From a virus: a stretch of DNA of 38,025 nucleotides. Below the pieces are notes generated by a model. The model did not search any database. It saw nothing but the letters and a program-made list of their open reading frames with translations, and was not told the DNA's origin. The position numbers were made by a program, and so were the translations under genes. The stretch lies in the IMG/VR virus record IMGVR_UViG_3300021087_000036, positions 1-38,025 of that record; one strand, 5' to 3'. Positions 26,674 through 33,183 of the stretch are shown in pieces. Each line of letters opens with the position of its first letter. Within the stretch, counting starts at the first letter, position 1.

Positions 26674-27680
26674 TGATGGCATTTACAGGGGTACCTTTAA
26701 TAGTGTTAACCCCTGGTACAGGAAACGACTATACCATTTATACAGCTGCGGGTTCCCCTCCAAATGCTGTGCGCTGTGAGGCGATATTCGATTCTGACCT
26801 CGGGTCAACCAACCTTAACCAACCGGCTATTAGAACCGGTTCTACATGGCGTGCGGGTAGCGACATCTTGATTAGACAGAACGCTACATGTACAGCTTAT
26901 GCTGTAGCCGGTACTGCAGGTTCTACCGGTAGTACCGGTAGTGAGGGCAATTCTCCTTATGTCATGCCCCCAGGTGTTGGAGGCGCTAATGGTGCGGGTG
27001 GTTCTACCGGTGGTACCGGTGGTCCGGGCACTCAAGGTAGTGCGGGCACCAATGGTGCTAGTGCATCGGGCAATTATGGCACTCCCGGAGGTCCAGGTGG
27101 TACTGGAGGTAATGGAGGAACGGGTGGCCAAGGGGGTATAGCATTTACCGCTGATAATAATAGCGGTGTCGTAACTACTGTTTATAATTCTGGTACTATA
27201 CAAAGCCTAGGAGGTGCTGCAGGTGCTGCAGGTCCCGGAGGTCCAGGTGGACTTGGAGGAATGGGATTGGGCGGCGGAGGCGGCGGAGGCGGAGGCGGCG
27301 GCGGAGGCGGCGGTTCCAATATGCAAGGTGGTGGTCCCGGCTCTTATGGCGGAACTTCACCGTTAGGAGGACCGGCGGCCTATCCATGCCCCGGCTCAAA
27401 TGGTGGTGGCGGAGGCGCTGGTGCTGGAGGTACTGGAGGAATGGGAGCCAGTGGTGGTACTGGTGGTATGGGCCTAGCAGGTCAAGATGGTGCCCTAGGT
27501 TATACTGGAGGAGCGAGAGCTTGGTTTGGATATCCTGGCTCAAATACTCCAAGACAAAATAGTGGTCCTACGGGTCCAGCAGGTAATGCAGGTTCAGCAG
27601 GTCCTACGGGTGCAGCCATTACTGGAGACGCAAATATTACATGGCGACAAACTGGTACACGAACTGGCACTATTACTTAG
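26673..27680 (+). CDS. Glycine-rich tail adhesin with collagen-like segments
   Basis: Of 335 residues, the region from about 80 to 325 is dominated by glycine. It includes 15 glycine codons in a row (27270-27314). Glycine-rich motifs alternate with short variable segments (PYVMPPG, ADNNSGVVTTVYNSGT, AYPCPG, ARAWFGYPGSNTPRQN). This is the layout of gp38-type adhesins of T-even-like phages, whose polyglycine II helix sandwich displays host-binding loops. Stretches such as GPTGPAGNAGSAGPTGA are also collagen-like Gly-X-Y. The N-terminal 75 residues form a non-repetitive beta domain (VPLIVLTPGTGNDYTIYTAA). It follows the fibre gene with a TAATG overlap, like an adhesin loaded on the fibre tip. 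Receptor binding is inferred. Confidence 0.75.
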   Translation: MMAFTGVPLIVLTPGTGNDYTIYTAAGSPPNAVRCEAIFDSDLGSTNLNQPAIRTGSTWRAGSDILIRQNATCTAYAVAGTAGSTGSTGSEGNSPYVMPPGVGGANGAGGSTGGTGGPGTQGSAGTNGASASGNYGTPGGPGGTGGNGGTGGQGGIAFTADNNSGVVTTVYNSGTIQSLGGAAGAAGPGGPGGLGGMGLGGGGGGGGGGGGGGGSNMQGGGPGSYGGTSPLGGPAAYPCPGSNGGGGGAGAGGTGGMGASGGTGGMGLAGQDGALGYTGGARAWFGYPGSNTPRQNSGPTGPAGNAGSAGPTGAAITGDANITWRQTGTRTGTIT

Positions 27681-27688
27681 GAGATAAC

Positions 27689-28051
27689 ATGAATTTCAAA
27701 TACAAAATTATAGAAGTACACCCAGAGCAGCACAGCATCGTTGTTCGATTCTATACTGACAAAGTATCGGTGGAACATCTTTGCCTTAAAGACGAAGATG
27801 GGAACCCTAGACTCAATGAGGATGGCGAGATTGCGCGTTGTAAAACCGATTTTAATATAAACCTGTGGGAAGTCCCAGCCATTACTGGAGATGCTTTGCA
27901 TGCAAGAATAGTGGAGTGCTGCCCATCTGTCCTGTTAGCTTTAGAAGAAAAAATTCTTGACTCAGAACTAGATACATCACTAACAGGAATGACATCTCTA
28001 ATAGGAGAAGAAGTTGAAGGGGAATCAACTATTCCATCATCAGAATTATGA
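27689..28051 (+). CDS. Hypothetical protein following the glycine-rich adhesin
   Basis: I choose the ATG at 27689 because AGGAG lies just upstream (spacing six to seven bases) and because the earlier possible ATG at 27641 is inside the adhesin gene. This gives 120 residues. The protein starts with FKYKIIEVHPEQHSIVVRFY and has TDFNINLWEVPAITGDALHARIVE, then an acidic tail ending PSSEL. The pattern of a short beta start, 'IDLW..P..G..L...I', and a helical second half resembles small proteins found beside tail-fibre genes in aquatic phages, which may be fibre assembly factors. I do not recognise a named family. Its last bases overlap the next ATG (ATGA). Confidence 0.62.
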   Translation: MNFKYKIIEVHPEQHSIVVRFYTDKVSVEHLCLKDEDGNPRLNEDGEIARCKTDFNINLWEVPAITGDALHARIVECCPSVLLALEEKILDSELDTSLTGMTSLIGEEVEGESTIPSSEL

Positions 28052-28452
28052 ACAATCCAGAAATAACTTTAGGATGTGTATCTAACTTGTGGAGCCGAAT
28101 GATGTTTTTCAGGTCTGTTGGAGACATAGAGTACGGACATACTCATCAGTTCGATCACATGACCCTTCTTGCGGCTGGAGCACTTCAAGTTACTGTAAAC
28201 GGACAAGCTACTGAATTTAAAGCACCCCATATGATACTTATCCGTCAAGGCAAGAGTCACGAGTTGGTTGCCTTAGAAGACAATACAGTTGCATTTTGTA
28301 TTCATGCAATGCGTACTGGTGATCGGGTAGAGGATATTGTTGATCCTGCTAGCATCCCTCGTGGTATGAACTTGGCGGATCCTTCTTATATTCCTCCAGG
28401 CGTGTCTATAAAACCATTTAGCTATGTGGATACAATAAATGAATCTAACTAA
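28048..28452 (+). CDS. Cupin-fold protein
   Basis: The 134-residue protein shows the small double-stranded beta-helix pattern of single-domain cupins. The first metal-type motif is GHTHQFDHMTLLAAGALQVT and the second is APHMILIRQGKSHELVALED. His in GHTHQFDH and His in KSHELV are plausible metal ligands, although the second motif is shorter than usual. It lies between a small unknown protein and the 2-oxoglutarate oxygenase and overlaps the latter by 14 bases, so the two are made together. It may bind a metal or small molecule, or act as a structural partner in modification of tail proteins. The fold call is reasonable; the role is unknown. Confidence 0.65.
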   Translation: MNNPEITLGCVSNLWSRMMFFRSVGDIEYGHTHQFDHMTLLAAGALQVTVNGQATEFKAPHMILIRQGKSHELVALEDNTVAFCIHAMRTGDRVEDIVDPASIPRGMNLADPSYIPPGVSIKPFSYVDTINESN

Positions 28453-29023
28453 TAATTATTATTATTTTACCAGAGCAATAGACAGAAAAACTTGTAATAA
28501 AATATTGAAGGTAGGAGGTAAAGAAGAAGAAGCAGTAGTGGGTCATGGCGGACAAGCTACGAAGATAGACAAAAAAGTTAGAATAAGTAAAGTTGCTTGG
28601 ACAAGTGATCAATGGGTATATGATTTAATCTGGCCCTATATGCTAGAAGCAAATGATCTGGCTGGTTGGAGATACGACATTACAGGTGCCGAATCCGTAC
28701 AAATTGGCAAGTATGAAGAAGGAGGTTTTTATGACTTCCACCATGATGGCAAAAGCGACAATTTTAGTGTATACAATACACCAGAAAATAAAATCAAACA
28801 CGGAAATGTTAGAAAACTGAGTATGGGCATCATACTAAATGACGATTATGAAGGGGGCAACTTTCAGTTTAAGACAATTAGACAAGAAATATATACTCCA
28901 GAGTTTAATGGAGTAGGAACTGTTATAGTGTTTCCTTCTTTTATGATGCACAGAGTTGAACAAGTAACTAAGGGCACCCGATGTTCACTTGTTACATGGT
29001 TTGTAGGGCCACCGTTTAGATAA
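28439..29023 (+). CDS. 2-oxoglutarate/Fe(II)-dependent oxygenase (prolyl 4-hydroxylase-like)
   Basis: The 194-residue protein has the complete iron triad of this superfamily: His101-x-Asp103 in YDFHHDGKSD and His171 in FPSFMMHRVEQVTKGTR. Arg181, ten residues after the distal histidine, is placed to bind 2-oxoglutarate. Surrounding phrases (VQIGKYEEGGFYDFHHD, LSMGIILNDDYEGGNFQF, CSLVTWFVGPPF) match prolyl hydroxylase and PKHD-type enzymes. The expected reaction is hydroxylation of a protein or small substrate with oxygen and 2-oxoglutarate, giving succinate and carbon dioxide. It overlaps the cupin gene by 14 bases and lies 1.4 kb after a collagen-like glycine-rich adhesin. Tail protein is therefore a possible substrate, which is inference only. 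Phage-encoded members are known, mostly without a proven target. Confidence 0.88.
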   Translation: MNLTNNYYYFTRAIDRKTCNKILKVGGKEEEAVVGHGGQATKIDKKVRISKVAWTSDQWVYDLIWPYMLEANDLAGWRYDITGAESVQIGKYEEGGFYDFHHDGKSDNFSVYNTPENKIKHGNVRKLSMGIILNDDYEGGNFQFKTIRQEIYTPEFNGVGTVIVFPSFMMHRVEQVTKGTRCSLVTWFVGPPFR

Positions 29024-29046
29024 AAAAGATACCAAAGGAGTAAACT

Positions 29047-29214
29047 ATGACTAGAGCAAGAGATATAGCAGATAGCGGAGCAATAATAGATCATTTAGAT
29101 GATGTTAGTTCTGATGTTCAAGCTCAAATAGATGCTGCAGATGCAGCCGCTGCAGCCGCTCAAGCAGCTGTTAGTGATACTGCTGTAGCGATGGCTATAG
29201 CATTAGGAGGCTAA
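29047..29214 (+). CDS. Small alanine-rich coiled-coil protein (55 residues)
   Basis: A short gene with a strong AAAGGAG ribosome site lies between the oxygenase and the next structural gene. It starts TRARDIADSGAIIDHLDDVS. This 'TRA(R/K)DIAD' beginning is familiar from structural proteins of aquatic phages. It continues with an alanine-rich heptad-like helix (VQAQIDAADAAAAAAQAAVS) and ends ALGG. Two bases separate its stop from the next ATG, and GGAGG within its end serves that next gene. It could be a trimeric coiled-coil tether or fibre bundle. The compact fit between neighbours argues that it is real. Confidence 0.72.
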   Translation: MTRARDIADSGAIIDHLDDVSSDVQAQIDAADAAAAAAQAAVSDTAVAMAIALGG

Positions 29215-29215
29215 T

Positions 29216-29539
29216 ATGGCTAATGCGTTCAAAAATAAAGGGCTTAGTCTTACTGCTACCGCTCAAACAATGTATACAGCTCCTGTGGCAACTCAATCGG
29301 TAGTAAATGCATTATTTTTAACTAACATAACTGAGGCTTATGAGGGTCTTGTAACTATTATTGTTAATGATGCCTCTGCAAGCACAGACTATAAGATTCT
29401 TTATAGAGCACCTGTTCCACCAGGCAGTACATTAACATTCGATAAACCGATAAATCTAGAAGCGGGAGATAGTATAAAGGCTTTAGCCTCAAGTACCAAT
29501 CTTATGACCGCATTCTTAAGCGTATTGGAGGTAACCTAA
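29216..29539 (+). CDS. Small beta-sandwich virion protein
   Basis: The 107-residue protein reads as an all-beta domain: KNKGLSLTATAQTMYTAPVA, VVNALFLTNITEAYEGLVTI, STDYKILYRAPVPPGSTLTF, NLEAGDSIKALASSTNLMTA. Similar small proteins occur in tail-fibre modules of aquatic phages and are annotated as structural. The phrase 'Lf.tni.......vti.v.das....y.i......pp..tl....pi.L..gD.i....' suggests a decoration or collar subunit. It is followed by a TAATG overlap. Specific function unknown. Confidence 0.7.
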   Translation: MANAFKNKGLSLTATAQTMYTAPVATQSVVNALFLTNITEAYEGLVTIIVNDASASTDYKILYRAPVPPGSTLTFDKPINLEAGDSIKALASSTNLMTAFLSVLEVT

Positions 29540-29781
29540 TGGCTTATATAGGAGCTCAACCTGGTGATACACCAACACATAGTCATGAAGCTTTCTATGG
29601 CTTTAAGCTGGATAAAAGTACAGGTAATCTAACTGTAGAAATCATAGATGACGCCACAGTGATTTTACCTGACAGTGCCTACATTCAGAACGATAGTGAT
29701 TATAAAGACTACTTCTGGTCACAAAGTAAATTAGTGTACCAGTGGGGCACAAGCGGACATTTAGAAGTAGTATACGAATAA
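29539..29781 (+). CDS. Small hypothetical structural protein
   Basis: The 80-residue protein opens AYIGAQPGDTPTHSHEAFYG. The 'AYIGAQPGDTPT' start is a recurring N-terminal tag in phage tail proteins, probably a virion attachment sequence. It continues FKLDKSTGNLTVEIIDDATV and ends LVYQWGTSGHLEVVYE. Two histidines near residues 14-16 are the only notable polar cluster. It is the last gene before promoter B, so it closes the operon begun at promoter A. Role unknown; structural by context. Confidence 0.65.
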   Translation: MAYIGAQPGDTPTHSHEAFYGFKLDKSTGNLTVEIIDDATVILPDSAYIQNDSDYKDYFWSQSKLVYQWGTSGHLEVVYE

Positions 29782-29795
29782 CAACTTAAAAATAA

Positions 29796-29887
29796 TTTTT
29801 CTGTTTTAGAATCACAACTGAAGAGGTACCGAAAAAAAAATTCTTGACATAAAATGTCAGGCTTGCTATAATAATAGCATGGAGAAT
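29796..29887 (+). repeat. Promoter cassette copy B (direct repeat of 22691-22782)
   Basis: This 92-base block differs from copy A at nine positions and has no gaps. It contains the same CACAACTGAAGAGGTA element upstream, the promoter, and the AGCATGGAGAAT leader. It stands before the long repeat-built fibre gene. Confidence 0.9.
29844..29872 (+). promoter_or_regulatory. Sigma70-type promoter B for the distal tail-fibre operon
   Basis: TTGACA (29844-29849) and TATAAT (29867-29872) with a 17-base spacer make a perfect consensus. The expected start is near 29879. TGACAT and ATGTCA flank AAA at the -35 as a perfect inverted repeat, a possible operator. The leader is about 17 bases. Confidence 0.88.
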
Positions 29888-29895
29888 CAAGGAAA

Positions 29896-31914
29896 ATGAG
29901 CACAACTATTGATTTAGGAAAACTACGATTTAATTGGGTTGGAGAGTGGGCGTCAAACACCCAGTATGAATCCAATGACTTGGTGCGTTACGGTGGTGAC
30001 GTATATGTTTACATTTATGCACTAAAAACAAGCGGTAATCTAACCACAAACGCTACCTACTGGGCATTAGTTCAGGAAGGGCTATCGTGGAAAGGTGAAT
30101 ACGCTGCAGCAACTGCATACAAGGCTCACGAAGTGGTACACCATGCTAATAACGCATATGTATGTATCCTTACTGAACCATCTGCAGGTAATGCACCTCC
30201 AAATGCTACCTACTGGCAGCTACTCGCTACAGGTGTTAAGTTTGAAGGCGCATACGACAATTCAACGGTATATCAAGTAGATGATATCGTTTATTATGGT
30301 GCCAATACTTATATTTGTGTTCAAAATTCAGCGGGAGGCAATCTTCCCACAAACGCAACATATTGGAATACATTCTCACATGGTATTCAATGGGAAGGAG
30401 TTTATAATAATTCCTCCTCTTATCAGAAAGATGATGTAGTCACTTATGGTGCTAATGTATATATTTCAAAAATGGACAACGTGGGTCAATTACCCACAGA
30501 CACAGCTAAATGGGATGTGCTCACAAGTGGTATTAAGTATACTGCTGCTTGGGATACTTCTAAAGCCGATTATAAAATCAATGACGTAGCTACTTTTGGT
30601 GGCAACGCATATATTGCCACAGCTGATAATCCTACTCAAGGTAGTGATCCATCTGTCAATACTGCACATTGGGACGTATTGTCTTCTGGTATTGATTGGA
30701 TGGGTGACTGGGCTATTGGTACTGCTTATCAGAAAGATGATGTTGTAGGTTATGGTGGTAATACCTACATCGCTCGTATCACAAATACAGGCGACAACCC
30801 TGCAACAGTTACAGCTTCTTGGGAGCGTATGACTTCCGGTATTGAATGGATAGGTGTTTGGGATGTTGCCGTTAATTATCAGAAAGATGATCTTGTGTCT
30901 TATGGAGCTACTACCTATATTGCATTAGTAACTAATGTAGGTGATAATCCTGGAACGGTTACAGCTTCTTGGCAAGAATTGGCCAAAGGCGTTCAGTTTC
31001 TTGCTGCTTGGGCTGGTGGTACTGCTTATGTCAAAGGTGACATTGTAACTTATGGAGCGAACTCCTATGTCGCACTAGCAAATACTACAGGTGATAATCC
31101 TGTAACTGTTACAGCTAAATGGCAACCATTTTCTGTAGGCATAGAGTTTATAGGCGTTTGGGCTACTGGTACTGCTTATACTGTAAATGACATTGTAACT
31201 TATGGTGGTAACAGCTATATTGCTAAAGTAGATACTACAGGGGACATTCCCAACATAGTTACCGCTTCTTGGGAGCGCATGGCTGCGGGGTTTAGGCATA
31301 TAGGGAATTGGGCTACTTCTACTTCCTATCTACTGGATGACATCGTAACTTATGGTGGTCAAACCTATAGGACATTAGTATCACATTCTTCCGGAGTGTT
31401 TGCAACAGACTTAGCTGCATCTAAATGGGCGAAGTTTTCTGGCGGGATGGACTGGAAAGGCGCTTGGCTAACAGCCACAGTTTACAAGATTAATGATATT
31501 GTGAATTCAGGCGGAGCGACGTATGTAGCTACTGCGGATCACACCTCAACTGCATTTGGTTCAGACTCAGCACATTGGGATAATTTTGCAAATGCGGGTA
31601 CGGACGTAGCAACAACAATCACCACACATGGAGATTTCTTAATCCGTGATGCAACAGGGCCAGCAAGACTGGGTCCTGGTGCAAATGGTCAAATTTTACA
31701 ATCAGGCGGAGCTAACGCTAACCCGAAGTATTTGGCACAAGGTACTGACGGCCAAATTTTACAATCAGGAGGAGCAGCCGCTGATCCGAAGTATCTGGCA
31801 CAAGGTACTACAGGACAACTTTTAACGTCGGCAGGCGCTGCCGCAGATCCCACTTGGGAAACTCCAGTAGAAGCTGCTGGATTTACCATAGCTGGCTACT
31901 TAATGTACTCATAG
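29896..31914 (+). CDS. Tail fibre built of eleven carbohydrate-binding-like repeats
   Basis: Residues about 14-565 of this 672-residue protein consist of eleven consecutive units of about 50 residues. Each follows W-x-G-x-W/Y, x-Y-x-x-x-D-x-V-x-Y-G-x-x-x-Y and ends with a short proline/asparagine loop and x-Y/H-W. Aromatic spacing of this kind matches the chitin-binding type 3 / CBM5-12 fold, found in chitinases and in fibres of aquatic phages. After the repeats come three short modules (ANGQILQSGGANANPKYLAQ and two relatives), ending AGYLMYS. The gene starts at promoter B. It probably forms an elongated fibre that contacts surface glycans repeatedly. Sugar type is unknown. Confidence 0.82.
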   Translation: MSTTIDLGKLRFNWVGEWASNTQYESNDLVRYGGDVYVYIYALKTSGNLTTNATYWALVQEGLSWKGEYAAATAYKAHEVVHHANNAYVCILTEPSAGNAPPNATYWQLLATGVKFEGAYDNSTVYQVDDIVYYGANTYICVQNSAGGNLPTNATYWNTFSHGIQWEGVYNNSSSYQKDDVVTYGANVYISKMDNVGQLPTDTAKWDVLTSGIKYTAAWDTSKADYKINDVATFGGNAYIATADNPTQGSDPSVNTAHWDVLSSGIDWMGDWAIGTAYQKDDVVGYGGNTYIARITNTGDNPATVTASWERMTSGIEWIGVWDVAVNYQKDDLVSYGATTYIALVTNVGDNPGTVTASWQELAKGVQFLAAWAGGTAYVKGDIVTYGANSYVALANTTGDNPVTVTAKWQPFSVGIEFIGVWATGTAYTVNDIVTYGGNSYIAKVDTTGDIPNIVTASWERMAAGFRHIGNWATSTSYLLDDIVTYGGQTYRTLVSHSSGVFATDLAASKWAKFSGGMDWKGAWLTATVYKINDIVNSGGATYVATADHTSTAFGSDSAHWDNFANAGTDVATTITTHGDFLIRDATGPARLGPGANGQILQSGGANANPKYLAQGTDGQILQSGGAAADPKYLAQGTTGQLLTSAGAAADPTWETPVEAAGFTIAGYLMYS

Positions 31915-31923
31915 GAACTTAAA

Positions 31924-33174
31924 ATGGCAGAAAATGTAAAAGTATTTAAAAACACTGGGGGCACCGCCGTCGTACCAGGAGACATGGATGCAGCTATAGA
32001 CTACACTCTACATACTACATCAGCCAATCAAAGAGCTGTCATTAAAGATGTGGAATTTAATTGTGGTAACACTGGCAAACAACGCGTCTCTCCCATCGAG
32101 CTTGATTTAGACGGGTATACGGCGGCCACAGGAACAGATGGAAATCTTTCAGTTGAGGGCACCCTTATAATGGGACCTAATTCAACATTGAAGATTAAGG
32201 CGACGCCGATATCAGGCTACGTCGGCACCGAGAACTATTTTAAAGGAATGTTCTTCAGTGAGAACTCATCTGGCCTACAATTCCTTGAGGGGAATGGTGT
32301 CGACGCTGCCTCAATAACACCGACTCAATTATCAACTGGTGGGCAACCTTGTGATGATGCCACTGGAGCGTTTGTTAAGGGAACACTGCATGGTGGCTCA
32401 GCTACTGGGACACGCTTCTACTATAAGTTGTACAATAATGCAATTTATAAGTATTCTGAAGCCGGCAGCTTTGTTCACAGCTGGACTCATGGTTCTACCG
32501 GCTATGGTATATGTAATGACGGAGAATACATTTATAGATCGGCATCGGGATCTACAACTACAATTTACAGAACGAAAATGTCTGACCAATCTGAGAGCAC
32601 GATAAACACAACGGGAGGTTCTTATAATGCACCTCGAGGTAACCAAGGTGCTTGTTTTCATCATCACAAGGGCTTCTTATACTCCAGAGACGAAGGCAAT
32701 AGTACATATCTTGACAAAATTCGCCTTTCGGACATGAATGTGACAAGAACTAACTCTAGCGATTTTAATACGGGTTCCTATTGTGACGGAGGTTTCACAA
32801 CAACCGCTCTGGACGGAACGAACTATGTTGTAGAGGCAGGAGATAATTACTGGTGGTATTATAATATAGATACTGACGTGGTAACAAGAGTCTCTAATGG
32901 TACTAGTACATCAACAGAATATGCACAAGGTGGTGCAGAAATAGCGCCGGGGGTAGGTATTATCTTTGGAGAACAAACTGATCGTGCGACATTAATAGAT
33001 TTGAATACGATGACTTATACTACCACTACTAGTAGTGGTGCTGGTCATGGTTATACTACTAATTACTCTTACGGCAACAGGTTCGGTTTTGCAGGAATTT
33101 TGGGCAGCGTTGCAGATGAGACTATGCAAGACTTTAATTACGAAGCCTTAGTAAGCGGCGTAGAGGTAACATAG
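31924..33174 (+). CDS. Tail-associated beta-rich protein, paralogue 1
   Basis: The 416-residue protein is clearly related to the next one. Both begin AE(N/T)(V/L)KVFKN, share TTSA.(Q/E)RAVIKDV, LDLDG(Y/H), and near the end G(T/S)(T/S)STEYAQGG(A/S)EIAPGV and NRFGFAG. Residues about 1-120 look like a compact beta sandwich for virion attachment. Residues about 150-400 contain several short strand-turn units (NAIYKYSEAGSFVHSWTHGS, GEYIYRSASGSTTTIYRTKM, KGFLYSRDEGNSTYLDKIRL, YVVEAGDNYWWYYNIDTDVV) that read like blades of a beta-propeller. No catalytic motif is seen. It lies ten bases downstream of the repeat fibre. A receptor-binding role is inferred. Confidence 0.7.
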   Translation: MAENVKVFKNTGGTAVVPGDMDAAIDYTLHTTSANQRAVIKDVEFNCGNTGKQRVSPIELDLDGYTAATGTDGNLSVEGTLIMGPNSTLKIKATPISGYVGTENYFKGMFFSENSSGLQFLEGNGVDAASITPTQLSTGGQPCDDATGAFVKGTLHGGSATGTRFYYKLYNNAIYKYSEAGSFVHSWTHGSTGYGICNDGEYIYRSASGSTTTIYRTKMSDQSESTINTTGGSYNAPRGNQGACFHHHKGFLYSRDEGNSTYLDKIRLSDMNVTRTNSSDFNTGSYCDGGFTTTALDGTNYVVEAGDNYWWYYNIDTDVVTRVSNGTSTSTEYAQGGAEIAPGVGIIFGEQTDRATLIDLNTMTYTTTTSSGAGHGYTTNYSYGNRFGFAGILGSVADETMQDFNYEALVSGVEVT

Positions 33175-33183
33175 GAAACTAAA

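Noticed and set aside
26805-27552. Long minus-strand and alternative frames (132 and 118 codons) opposite the glycine-rich adhesin
   Set aside because: The GGN repeats lack stops in other frames; their translations are simple Thr/Arg/His/Leu-rich shadows.
27641-27691. Earlier ATG at 27641 for the gene ending at 28051
   Set aside because: It lies inside the preceding gene and lacks a ribosome site, whereas the ATG at 27689 has AGGAG at good spacing.
28439-29023. Alkylated-DNA repair (AlkB) identity for the oxygenase
   Set aside because: The residues around the HxD and the Arg181 spacing fit prolyl hydroxylase/PKHD types better, and no nucleotide-recognition motif of AlkB was seen.
29938-31590. 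CRISPR-like or satellite array
   Set aside because: The repeats are about 150 bases, degenerate in DNA and conserved as protein, so they are coding repeats.
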